Assembly: GCF_047948215.1 (NCBI RefSeq)
Contig: NC_134457.1
Coordinates: 84,854,898 to 84,918,897 of the forward strand
Direction: 5' to 3'
DNA from: Lycorma delicatula
Lineage: Eukaryota; Arthropoda; Insecta; Hemiptera; Fulgoridae
Length of the DNA stretch: 64,000 nucleotides
Shown here: positions 1 through 11,723 of the stretch, in pieces
Layout of the letters: each line of letters begins with the position of its first letter
How positions within the stretch are numbered: position 1 is the stretch's first letter
Notes under the pieces: generated by a model
Told to the model about the DNA's origin: nothing
What the model saw: the letters and a program-made list of their open reading frames with translations, nothing else
Database searches by the model: none
Translations under genes and position numbers: made by a program

Positions 1-595
1 AAGGTTTATTTTTAATCGTACTAAAGGTTTCTATGTAAAACAATATTATGCCGATGAATAATATTAATTTGAATATTTTTTTATAAACCTGAACTTTCTA
101 CATTCCACGTGTATCTTTGTACACATGGAACTATCAAAAATAATTTACGATAATCCCTTCTGAATTGTCAATTGCTTTGTAATAGTGTTTTTGTATTTAA
201 TGTATTTAGTTAACATTATTTCATGTTTATTATATTTTAATAATTATTAAGGACTTTAATTGTATCTGTTTTTTTCTTTTAAAATATGATTTTATATTTA
301 TAATGACGTCATCTATTAATCATCTATCAATCAAGTAAACAGATTGAAACGATCAAGTCTGCCGAAATTTCAGAATATCAAATTTTTTGAGGCGGAAATT
401 AATGAAACTTTTTTATATTTTTTTTGTTATTATTTTGACTTTACTATATTTTGATAAGGCAAAAAGAAAAATCAATTTTAAAATTTCATTAAGTAAGATG
501 CAATTGAAATAAAGGATATCCTAATTATGTTCCATACTCTTATCAAAATTTTTTATCAGTAGATTTAATATCAAGTTTTAAAAATAATCAATCCA
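1..595. other. AT-rich DNA without recognised gene
   Basis: I see only AT-rich DNA with short homopolymer runs. No reading frame here resembles a known protein, and no RNA gene is visible. Confidence 0.6.
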
Positions 596-735
596 ATGTT
601 GATTAAGGGGATCAAATCGAACTCGCATGTTTTTACTGAACATTCCGTTATTTTTCGCAATTATGGTTCAAATCTGCTTCCTTACCTGGACAAACAAGCC
701 AATAAATTTCTATTTTCATTATTATTCGCTTCTAA
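596..735 (-). repeat. Repeat D, copy 1 (inverted relative to 2370-2510)
   Basis: Reverse-complemented, this stretch matches 2370-2510. Shared blocks include GGAAGCAGATTTGA, ATTGCGAAAAATAA and a later block around GATTTGA(A/T)CCCCTT. The two copies lie in opposite orientation about 1.7 kb apart. The short open frame here encodes nothing recognisable and is treated as chance. The repeat may be a SINE tail or a fragment of a larger element; the family is unknown to me. Confidence 0.55.
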
Positions 736-836
736 TTTCTTCATTTACAATTTCAAAAAACCTATAAGAAGAATGTCCGAGCTCGTAATAATAAAAATAG
801 TATTTTTTTTTAATAATAAATTTTAATTTTAGCCGA

Positions 837-1455
837 AATTTAGCCTGTTAGTTTTATGTTCTCTCATCACCTGAGAACCAACTGATCGATTGCTTTTTAA
901 TTTACAGATTACATTTGTGTTATCCCAGGGAAGGGTTTTAAACCATAGATCGAGGCTCCAGCCCCCTTCGGGGTGAAGTTGTGAATAAAAGATATTCATT
1001 AAAGAAAAAGAAAATTAAGTTATTTAATTCATTATTACATTTCGGTCACCATGACAACTGAAATAGATTTTCCTCGTCAAAGATCTGTGTACTTTAATTA
1101 TCATAGTCACGACTATTCTGTTTTTTTGTAATTTAGTTTCCTTTCAGGTTTCTATAATGCCTGAATATCTTAATCGTTCTTTTCAGTACTATTCTCACAA
1201 CCATGAGCAGGGGGAGGGGGCGGAGCCCTCTGGCTAGATGGGAATAGCGAGCGAAGCTAGTTCTGCGGCCCTGGGTTCGACCCTGTAACTCCTGGAGGCC
1301 CCGGGGATCCCCCGCCTACTCCGAGAACGAAGCCAGCTCTGCCGGGGTCCAGGAGGCTGGGCAACTTGACTAAACTGTATGGTGAGTGAAGCGAGCTGTC
1401 GGTGGGTCCAGGGATCCCGGAATACCCCGGGGAGTCCATGGAGTTCCGATCGGCT
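837..1455 (+). repeat. Repeat B, copy 1: GC-rich dispersed element
   Basis: This block matches the reverse complement of 20935-21612. Conserved landmarks in order are TGAGAACCAAC followed by CGATT, TGTGTTATCCCAG followed by GAAGG, a poorly conserved AT-rich middle, CTCACAACCATGAG, a GC-rich part with GATGGGAATAGCGAGCGAAG, then further GC-rich sequence. The last 250 bases are far more GC-rich than the surroundings. No protein match was seen on either strand; the minus-strand Pro/Gly-rich frame (1257-1439) is a by-product of GC content. It could be a non-autonomous DNA transposon or a LINE untranslated end. Its class is not resolved. Confidence 0.65.
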
Positions 1456-2200
1456 AGGATTTATATAAACATTTTCAACATAATTGAGTTGGTATTTTTT
1501 TTTAAATATAATGAAGGAAAAATAACCTTACAATAGACGTTAGTTAATTCTACTAACCCTAATAACCCATAAAAACTAAGACAAGAACAGATCATTCTCT
1601 AGTGGTCTGGAAAGAAAAATAAATCAGTCCGAACTATGTAGCTAATGCACTGGAAGGATGTGAAAATATATAGAGATAAAGTATTTTAAAACAAACGATT
1701 TTTAATAAAGTAATAGAAAAAAGGAAGAAATTAATTTCAAGCAATTTTTTATAGAAAAATAGAAACGGAGATGCATTTAAAATAATTTCATAATAATTAC
1801 ACTAGTGGTAGCTGAAAATAGTAGTATACTGTGTATACGTCTTTTCTTTCTCACCACCTTTAACGATTAGTGATGTTTAGCAAAAATATAAAACAGAGAT
1901 ATAACTTAAATTTTTTCTAAACTTCTTTTTTAATAATTTCTGGTATGTTTGATACACTATGTTTTTACCTCAGGCCATCATTATGTTTCTCACATTAGCA
2001 ATGGATTAAATAAAATCTTAAAATAAAAAATATTGACAAAAATAAAACTTTACTAAACAGTAAAAAACTCGGCAAAGAATTGAAAATCTTCCTGAAGTTA
2101 CCTCTCATGTTTAATAAAATTTTAAAGTGGAATTAATATACTAAAATTAAGTTCTAATTAAGATCTATTTAATCTTAAATGAAAACTGTAAATATTATTG
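1456..2200. other. AT-rich DNA without recognised gene
   Basis: Nothing is identifiable apart from short A/T runs. Confidence 0.6.
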
Positions 2201-2360
2201 TTTTTTTTTTTAGATGACGGGAATTGACTACTTTCATTTTGCCTTGTGATAATGAAAGTTTTTATCGTATAAAAAATGCCATGCGAAACGGGGATTCGAA
2301 CCCCGGACCTCGGGATGAAAGGCTAAGACGCTATCACTCCGTCACGGTGATCAGCATCAT
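2201..2360 (-). mobile_element. tRNA-derived SINE
   Basis: On the minus strand, a tRNA-like head reads from about 2360. It contains an exact RNA polymerase III B-box, GGTTCGAATCC (complement of 2292-2302), preceded by an A-box-like segment around TAGCGTCTTAGCC. A short unique body follows (GCATGGCATTTTTTATACG) and then an A-run (T-run at 2201-2211 on the plus strand). About 160 bp with a 3' A-tail is typical of a SINE. The head cannot fold into a full cloverleaf with a paired acceptor stem as far as I can see, so this is not a functional tRNA gene. Confidence 0.7.
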
Positions 2361-2369
2361 TAATATTAT

Positions 2370-2510
2370 TATTAATAGTGAAAATGAAAGTTTTATTGTC
2401 TTGGCTATCCGGATACAGGAAGCAGATTTGACCCACAATTGCGAAAAATAATAAAATGTTCAGTATAAAACTTTGGTTGGATTTGAACCCCTTGATCAAA
2501 TGATTACTTA
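2370..2510 (+). repeat. Repeat D, copy 2
   Basis: It matches the reverse complement of 596-735, sharing GGAAGCAGATTTGA, ATTGCGAAAAATAA, a block around ATGTTCAGTA and the GATTTGAACCCCTTGATCAA region. It lies directly next to the SINE at 2201-2360. A weaker echo of the GATTTGAACC block occurs at about 2587-2605. Confidence 0.55.
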
Positions 2511-3894
2511 TTATCAAAAAACAAAAAATATGGTATTATATTTGAGTACAAAATATTATGTACAATTATTACATTTTTTTTTAATTTGGGTCCGATTTGA
2601 ACCTCTTGCTCGACAACTAACTCTTAACAACATTTTTAATATCAGACAAGTTAAAGAAAAAACAACAGATTATGTATTAGAAATAATAAAAATACAAAAG
2701 ATTTTTTAAATTCCTAATTCGCGCTCCATGGAATTCCCTTTTTCAAAAAAAAACTCCTATATCACCAACATATAGGAGTGTTGGTGATATAATATTATCA
2801 CCGTCTCAAAAAATATTAGATACAGTTGGATTTTCAGTCCTGAAAATTAAGGTTAAAAAAATATTTTTTTAAGTACGGGAGCCGTTCAACCTTTTTCTTT
2901 TTCGGGACTTCGAAGTTTATTTGTTTAAGTTAAATAACATTCCACCGGTCGAGATAACTATTGAAATAAATAATTAAGTTGTCTCGATTTGGGCGTTATT
3001 CAACAAGGTTAAAAAAAATTATACTTTACTAAAAAGAATATATATATACAAATAAATGTCAACTTTTTTAATTTACGAATTTCCGAACCAAAATCTGTTT
3101 AAAAATAATGTGGAATATCACCCACCGCTAAATCTGATTGATTAATACACTGGAATTTTAAATAATTGAATAAGTACTTTCATTGTACTAAAACACAAAT
3201 TTCTATGATCATTACAAAAAAAATTTTAATTAAAGTTAGCGAAAACAACTCTTCCCCTTTTTTTAATTTTGTTTAAAATTTAATACCACCAATCGTATAC
3301 AGAACTAATTTTAGCCATTTTCGAAGGATATATGTTCAGAGCCAGTCCGAAGAAAATAATCAAAATAGTCAGGTCCACCCAAGTTACGTACGTACTCACA
3401 TTTTCCGGAAATTTCTACAACTTTTGACATGTTTTGAAATAAGCAGGTCCAATACTTTGCAAAAATCACCGATATCCATGATTTTGGCTATCGCCCTCTT
3501 TTTCCTCTATACTATAGCTTTACTACTGCATCAGCAGTAGAGTAAAAGTTGGAAGATTAAAAATATGTTCTCAATGCTTCGTTAAAATTCGATATTTAGA
3601 AAACGGAACGAAATTATAGATTGTCAACTTGTAGACCTTAATTAGGCGGCTATTTCAAAACTCAACATGTGAAGAAAAATTAAATAGTATTAAAATTCTT
3701 AAAAGTTTAGAAAATTTAAAGACTACTATACTACTATTATTAGTAGTGTTTGCACTTCTAATACCAATAGTTCAGAGGAGGCATAGTGCATCGCGTCAGG
3801 ACATCACAACAAGAACCTTGTCGCCAGTCCTACAATAAATCCCACTCCTGCTTGTCAACTGAACTATCTTAACTTTGACGAATATACCTTTTTG

Positions 3895-3930
<36 letters not shown>

Positions 3931-5458
3931 TAAATTTGTATTATTCTTTGTTAATTTTAAATATTTGTTGCATTTCTTTTAACTATAGAATAGCTAACAA
4001 AAATAGCGGTTGTATGAGAAAAAAAGGTTTCCAACAAAAACAAAAAGCAAGAATCATCTTAAGGGTAAAGATAACTTAAAAATGTGAAGAAACAAGACTT
4101 CTACCGTACAAGAGCTGACGCTGTCCGGAAAGTAAGAAATAATTTTTTTATACCTCAAGTTTTTTATTAATTTTTCTTGAAAAGATCAAAAAGTCCTGTT
4201 TGTTCTTATCAGAATTTTCTGAAACTGGATTTCTAGAGTATGTAGAGTTCGTTCAAGATTAAATAAGTTTAAGGGATGGGAAGGAATAGAATGTACTTTG
4301 TTCTATATTCAAAATTGATCACAAGTATCACACACACGCGCGCGCGCACATACACAAATTACCTACCACCTACACAACAACGAAAATGGAGAAAATGAAA
4401 TATATAAGAGAAAAAGTAAAAACTCACTTTCTCTTTTTCATATGTATAAGGAGCTTATAGTAATAATTCTGGAATATCTTTATTAACTTCTATCTTTATT
4501 AACGAAAATGTTCCTCTCAAACCCAAGAAGATCAATCATCTAAGAAATATTACCTCTCCCCTCAATAAAATATTACTCCACTCTTCCTTACATTTTTCAT
4601 CGTAGATAACATATAAATTACATTTCATATAAAAATAATTTTTAAGTTCCTACGTTTATATACTAATCGGATTGTATAATTTTATCTTAAATACTTTGTT
4701 AATTCCTCTATCAAATTTTAATATGAAAAACATAACTATCCTACCTACCATAAGCGATAAAGGCCACGAGTCCCTACAAGTCCAACTTCAGTCGGCTGGA
4801 ACAGTAAACGGCCGATGTTATTTCCATACCTAAGGAATTGGCGGCTTACGCTCATTATGGTCCCATTGTATCAAAACCACGTCAATTTTTGCACATACAC
4901 CGCGTGCTGTCCGAATTTAGTTCTCTTGCACATGCAGGGCTTCCAGTATTTTATATGTTCAGTAAAAATAAATCAATTTGGTCGACGGTTAATTTAAAAT
5001 GTGAAAATTAACCGTACTTTTGAAAGATTTTTTTTACTTTTGTATAGCTCTGCATATTTCATTTTGAATACATGAGCTAATAATATGCTGAAAAAAAAAT
5101 ATCACCTTACAAATGAATGACATACTATCTCTTTAGATCTATGTTCAGCGACTAATTTCTACACAAAGAAAATTTGAATCGGTGCAAATTTGAATCATCA
5201 AAGAATTAAAACTTAAGTTATTTTATTACAGATAAATAAAGTATATACATATACTAAACAATCGCATTAAACAAAAAATATATTTTAAAATACAGCAAAT
5301 GTCTATAAATATTCGAAAACATTGTTATAAAAACTGCGCCACGCTTTTATTTAACTAAATATTTTAACTGTAAATTTTTTAACTGTAAATTTATCTAAAT
5401 ATGTCCATAACTGGATGAAAAAGAGAGAGAAAGAGGAAGAGAATATGATTTTGCTTCG
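2511..5458. other. AT-rich DNA with microsatellites; no recognised gene
   Basis: This holds a (TA)n run at about 3900-3927 and a (CA)n(CG)n tract at about 4329-4350. A somewhat higher-complexity patch at about 4740-4990 has no protein similarity that I recognise. Around 3300-3560 the wording resembles decayed transposon sequence, but I cannot name a family. Confidence 0.5.
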
Positions 5459-8400
5459 TTACTTTCCCGGCGAATATAGTTGGAATAGTTATATTAAAGG
5501 AAACGTATGGTGACATTTCAAAAATAGGCAAATACCCTATTTTCCCAAATCTTTACGTTATAGGGTCCAACTAGTTCGTCTAGACCATCTCGTACATGTG
5601 CTTTCGTGTATGTATGTGTGTCGCAAGGGTTTTGACTTTATATCTCAGGATTGACCAAACCGATTTTCTTCAAATTTGGATCAAATATTATTGATCATAT
5701 TAATTTTTTTCAAAATTCATTAAGGGGATGGGGGATATCGAGAAATAAAACAATTTTTATTTTCTTCAGAGACATTTTAGATAAAAGCTTTATTAAAGTA
5801 AATATTCTTACCTACAATCAATATGTAAATAATGAGAAAGTATTTTCAAAAACTCAACATCATCTCTTAAAAGTGAAATATGTCTTTTGTTCATCTGCTC
5901 TATCGGTAAATATTTTACAAAACTTTTTTCAAAGTTTATACTTCATATATCAGAAAATGTCTACAATTTTTTTAAATTATAAAACCCGTACCTAAAATGC
6001 AGAAAATTATTTTGTAATGAAAATGCTGCGCAGGCTATTATGTGCGACTGGATCGGCGTAGCTGAGAACGTCAACCAATACTTTACCAACTTTCTTTTTC
6101 GTTTATAAAAATCAGATAGACATTTAATAGAAAATGTTATTATTCTATATATATATATATTACAGTTAGGCAGTTTATAAAATTTATTTTATGTTTTAAA
6201 ATTAGCTTATAACTATAAATTTCTAAGAAATATTTTTATTTATGATATATTTGAATTTCGTTAACTTTAGTAAAGTAATCTATTAATTCATTATATTGAT
6301 GCCCAATTTTCTAAGCATCATACATGTACGGCTGATTTAAAGTAATTGAATATTGAACAGATTTCACATGGGATTTTTCTAAATTCAAAACGCGTCTGCG
6401 TTCCGCTCCTTCCTCCTTCTAAAATAGATTTTTATGCAAAAAATTATAAACATTTTAGTAAAATATTTTTTGAAACAAAAATTAAAGAAATTAAAATTTG
6501 AAAAAAAACCTTTTTCGATGTTTTTTTGTTTCGAATTTATACATATTGGGTTTTCTTCTAAGTAATATACTATATGAACATCGGATAGTTTAACTTAAAT
6601 CTAATATACTTAATACTGTCACAAAAGACATCCACATTTGAAAAATCCAGAATTTAGATATTCCACATTCCTAATTTAAATAATATTTAAATTCTACTCT
6701 AAATTTGTTAACTTTTAAATCTATTTTTATTTCAAAATAAGTAATGAGAATAACAATAAAGTTTGTAAAATAGTTTAGGTAAAATTGATAAAATTTACAA
6801 AAAATTGAACAGTCGAATACATAAAAGAATTAGAATACGCTGCTAATAAATACATTTAAAAAAAACAAAGATACATCCATAATTCTAAATAAACAAGTTG
6901 TAATTTCTTAGGAAGCAGGTGAAAATTTTTGGGTAATTTTTTTCAAGTGATATTAAACTATAAGGGTTATCAAAATATTCATCTTTTTGCATTTTAAACC
7001 CAAGTGTAACTTGCAAGATAGATTTAAATTTAAAATAAATTCTTAAAACACATTTTAAAAATTAAAAAATATTTTTTGTTACCACAGACCACTAGAGTGG
7101 GATAAGCAAAATATTTTTATAGTGATTATAAGGGCTGTTGATGTAGAAAATATAGATGTAAGAGACACCCATTAACTCTTTTTCTGAAGTAAGATATAGC
7201 TAAAAAAAAAACCAATTACAAAAATATATTTGATTTCATGTAAAAAATTATTTTTTAATAAAGCTTTTATTTAACAAATATTAAAATTAACATTAATAAA
7301 AAAAGGAAACAAACTAGAAAAACCAATAACAAAACAAATTAAAAAGTAAAAAATAAGAACTAAATCAACTGAGAATTTTAAACAAAAAAATATAATACAT
7401 TAACAAATATAAAAATGCACTGAAAAGTAAAAAATAAATTATATAAATATCTAATAAATAACCAATAAATAAAAAATAAATAAATCTAATAATTATTAAA
7501 TTTTAAAATTAAAAGTAATGAAAATATTTAGTTAAATAAATTTTTTATTTACTGGTTATTTATTAGATATTTACATAATTTATTTTTTACTTTTCAGTGC
7601 ATTTTTATATTTGTTAATATATATATATATTTTTTTAAATTCTCAGTTTGATTTAATTCTTATTTTTTACGTTTTAGAGGGTTTTTCTAATTTGTTTCCT
7701 TTTTTTATTAATATTAGTTAAATAAAAGCTTTTTTAAAAAATAATTTTTTATATGGTATCAAGTATATTTTTGTATTTATTTTTTTTTTTTTGTATTTTT
7801 TTAAGACTAAAAAAAAGTAAAGATATTTATTTTTACACATCGAAGTTACATACGTGTACCAAATTTCAATAATTTTCATACGGTAGTTCATGAGAAATGA
7901 AAATTTTCAACTAAATGCATGAATAGCGTAGGGGTAGCGCGTGGGAGCGTGGAGGTGGGTCAAATCAAATTCCGACACCGTAGTGCTTTATTGTCATCGA
8001 AGTTCATTGATTTTCATACGATAGATTAAAAGATATAGTAGTTGCAAGATTTGATTATTCCTAAAGCGAGTTAAATAAACGCTTTTAAAAAATAAAAATA
8101 TATGTAATTATTTGATGAGGAGGTTAATATTAAACAAAGAGTTTTTGGTAATTTGTAATCTAGATAAAAAACGTCAACTTTTTTAAGAAACCCCTTTTGC
8201 TAAAATGCCCAGTAAAGATTGAAGATTTTATTTCGGCCAAGAGTCACCAATAAATATAAAATATTTTCGGCCAAATATTTTATGAGGAAAATAGGGTGGG
8301 GAAATATTTTATTTCTGCCATCCTTTTTTCCAATTTTTTGAAATCTTTTTTAAACCAATCTTTACTCCCCGAAGGTATTACCTGTGTACCTAGTTCGAAG

Positions 8401-8659
8401 AAAATCGGTAAATTCAGTCCAGAGTTATAAGACGAAATACAGGCCAACATACATCGTACCTAGGTACGTACATACGCTCAAAGATCTGTCAGTACTTGAC
8501 AGTGCTTTCAATTGGAATAAAACACATTTTTAGCAGATTATTTACAATTTATTAAAATTTATTTTTTTATTAGGTTTTTTTTAAAAAGGTCTTCTTCCCG
8601 GACAAAACTTAAAGAGTTTTTTTTTATAGCAACAAATATCGCTATAGTCGGGAAAGTAA
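5459..8659. mobile_element. Candidate DNA-transposon-like element with short inverted ends
   Basis: The left boundary reads TTACTTTCCCGG (5459-5470). The right boundary, 8648-8659, reads TTACTTTCCCGA on the reverse strand, giving an 11 bp inverted match. Starts related to the left end (CTATAGTTCTATTATTG, then a TATAAAGGGAAAGTATGG-like block) recur at about 32536 and 36823, so a repeat family exists. No transposase similarity was found inside. No clear target-site duplication was found, and the two boundaries could belong to separate copies, so the full span is tentative. The interior contains the foldback at 7210-7780. Confidence 0.3.
7210..7780. repeat. Long foldback inverted repeat (first)
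   Basis: The left arm (about 7210-7475) and the right arm (about 7535-7780) are reverse complements over roughly 240-265 bases with small indels. Both arms share AAAAATGCACTGAAAAGTAA, AATATCTAATAAATAACCA and AAAAAAAGGAAACAAA (left orientation). The spacer is about 60 bases. A transcript could form a long imperfect hairpin. Very low GC means chance complementarity contributes, but the mixed-sequence blocks above are too specific to be random. Confidence 0.75.
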
Positions 8660-10394
8660 AAGTAATAAAAAATATTTTCTTTAATATTTCACAATTTTAT
8701 ATTAACTTTTAAATTAATTCAATTAAAAGATTGAGTGTTAGTTTTCTGTCGTTGAAAAGGGTGAAAAATGAAACAAATATATATATAATATATATATATA
8801 TATTGTGTGTGTGTGTGTATTTTTTATTTAATTAAATACTTGACTGAAATAAAATTTATTATTAAAAAAAAAGAAAAGTTAATTCTTAGCGGAAAGCACA
8901 ACCTATAAAAGATAAGAAGCTTTAACAATCAACCGATCCGACCAGAAAGCAAAAGGAGAGGAAATGTTATTCATACGAACACTTGCCTCATATTATTTTA
9001 GATAAGCTTTCTCTGAGTGGATTAGCATTTGTTTTTTGTCCGACTTTGTGTTTTGAAATCAATAAACTTGCAAGTTGCCAGCCATTAAGGATGAGATAGA
9101 TAGATATATAGAAGAAGAAAGAGAAAGTCGATGATGGGAAAGAGAGGTATGGAAAACAAGAGAGATTATAGCCCTAAAAAGAGATGGAATCTCTTATAGA
9201 GAATGGAATGGAGAAAGAGACAGTTACATTCGATGGTAATTATGGATAATGGATTCGCCCCCGAGGCAGACGTTAGGAGGCACAAAGACCTACAAGATAG
9301 GGCAAAGATATCCCCCCTTTTTTCCTGTTAGCCCCTCCCCTATAACGACATCTAAGATTAAAAAAGTATTTACCAGTATAAAACATACTAATACATACTA
9401 CTCGTAACATATAAAACATGTGTAACTTAATGCGCGATGATTCAAAGATGAAAGAGCGGGAAACAATGTGTTACGTAAAGGAGGATTGGTTCGGTTAAAA
9501 TGTTATTACCAAAATACAGTAACTCTACTTCAGCTATTTTTCTTTCGCAAAAAACTTAAACTTCAAGCAAAATGTTTTTAGATATATTAAAATCACGACG
9601 CTTAAAACATAATTTTACTACATTTTCATTTTACCTAAGTGTTTCTTTATTGATTTTTGCAAATCTAATACATTAGAGTATTAGAAGAATAGAGAATAGA
9701 GAAATAGAGTATTAGTTACAAAACTAATACTCTATTTCATCAAACCTGTTTTCTAATTAATCGGAAAAAACGTATAAAAATTACTAATATGAATTCTAAT
9801 GATCAAAATGGAATGAAACTGCTAAATGCTACTTTTGATTTACTACAGTAAAAATTAATTGAAGGCTAATTTAAGTTAGGGTAGTTCTATAATGTATACA
9901 CATGATTCATTAATTAAATTTATTCAGTAAAATGTTTATTTATTATTGATAGGAGACACTGCATCCAACGTATTTTTTCCAAAAAGAAAGGAATACAATA
10001 ATTTATTGATTTACATTTGCTAGTCCAATCGTTCATACGTATACACGCAACTTGAAATAAAGTTATATTACTCAAGAGTTGTTTTCTTTAAAAGTAATAA
10101 TGTTCATTAAGCACCCAATATTTGTAAACAGAAATGAAGTAGTCGCTCGTAGGGCTGAGTACTCTATATAACCGTACTAATTAAAATTGCATACAGTTGT
10201 TTATTTGTCCCAAGGAATCTCAAGAAATGCTGAACCAATTACAAAAATTCCGACATTATTTTAAATCGTACTTCTTCCTGTGAGTCAAAGCTTTATAGTT
10301 ACTACTTAATACCCCGTACAGTTTCCTCTCCACAATTTCTCACCCTTTGTTATCCCCTTCATAATATTAAGATTCATATTATATAGGAGGATAT
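8660..10394. other. AT-rich DNA with a TA/GT microsatellite; no recognised gene
   Basis: A (TA)n(GT)n tract lies at about 8777-8819. A more complex, purine-rich patch at 9080-9310 has no open frame that I recognise. A small near-repeat of ACTAATACTC occurs around 9670-9735. No RNA gene was seen. Confidence 0.5.
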
Positions 10395-10810
10395 TAAAGC
10401 ATGGAAACGGCTTCATATTACAAAACTAAAGAGTACTAGGGGTACTAGGTAGAAATAATTTCGGATCTACGTAGTTGTAAAATTACTTTATGGTGTGTTT
10501 AAAATTTCTGGCCTCTTGAATCTCCCATAATGAATGAGTTTTTTTAAATAGGAAGGTGGACTTGTGGTACATGATTTTAGTGTAAACTTCTATTGAAAAA
10601 AACAATGGCAAAAACCAGATTTCTCGATAAATGACTTTATTTTCGAGAAAAGCAAAAACGGAAAAATCGCGATTGTAATAGAACGAGGTAAAACACGACC
10701 CGTAGTAACTTCTTTTTTTTTTTATTACTTTTATAATTACATCTAATAACAAATTGTAAGCCGTTAATGGTATTGATGGCCCAAACAATAAAAACAACAG
10801 CCTTCACAAC
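10395..10810 (+). repeat. Repeat F, copy 1
   Basis: It aligns with 23712-24110 and 26137-26535. Shared landmarks in order are ATGGAAAC, ACTAGGNGGTAGAAA (with a short insertion in this copy), GGATCTACNTA, GATAAA plus TTATTTTCGAG or CTTCGTTTTCGAG, AAAAATCG and an AATTACAT(C)TAA-like block. The short minus-strand frames (10483-10867) are chance reading of repeat DNA. Confidence 0.55.
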
Positions 10811-11723
10811 AATAACTAATTCTAACAATAATAATAATACACAGTAACTAATCATTTGCAACACCACTACAAATTAAATGTCTAGATCAACTTATATTGT
10901 TTACTTTAATTAACACAATATTTAATTTTAAAATTTAATCGGTCCTAAATAATTTAATGAATTTTTAAATATTTTAAGTATTTAAAATATTTTGAAATTT
11001 ATAAAACATTATATAATTTTAAAATTATATTATTAATTTAGTAAATCAGATGTTTTTTAGGAGTGTAATGTTTTTCTGATGTATGTATGTTTGTCCCACC
11101 TCAGCAGTTCAACGGCCGAACCGATTTTTATGTATGACTCCGTGTTGTATTCCTTACGTTTTTGTAGTATTAAAGGTCATATTAAATTCCAAATAGTAAT
11201 TACTCTATATTAAAGAGCCCCCCCCCCCCCCAACAGCATTTAAATAGTTTCGTTGAAGGACAAAATTTTCTTATCGGTGTAATACTTGGTGAGAACTGAA
11301 TCATTAGACAACTTTAAATGTCTACTATTTCTACAACATGAAAAATACGTTTAAATAAATTATAACTGTCTAAAAGTTGATTGGTGGGCCATTATTTTAT
11401 TTAATTAAATACTGCATAACGCTATTTAGTCTTTTATTTTTATACCTTTTTTTTTGTTCGATTTATTTTAGTCTTCTTTTAGTTCAATTTATTTATTTTT
11501 ATTTTTTGGCAGTCGTGTTTTTTTAATTTTTATAATTGTTTTTATTACAACAATTTATTCATTTATTTATTTTACAACAATTCAAGTTATTAACTTCTCA
11601 TTTTAGCTTCCTTTTTCAACATATAAGTAGTACATTTGATTGTCTCTAAATTATTTACGTATTCGAAAATTAAGTAGTAGTGGTTCAAATCTTTGTTCTT
11701 TAGAGTATATTTTATTATTATTA
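10811..11723. other. AT-rich DNA with a C14 homopolymer; no recognised gene
   Basis: A run of 14 cytosines (11218-11231) stands out. The preceding 11040-11170 sequence reads like a decayed transposon segment (around CAGCAGTTCAACGGCCGAAC) but cannot be assigned to a family. Confidence 0.5.

Noticed and set aside
596..826. 76-codon open frame
   Set aside because: It overlaps repeat D and reads as chance AT-rich sequence without any domain.
2283..2360. Possible tRNA gene
   Set aside because: It has a good B-box, but no complete cloverleaf, and a SINE body and A-tail follow.
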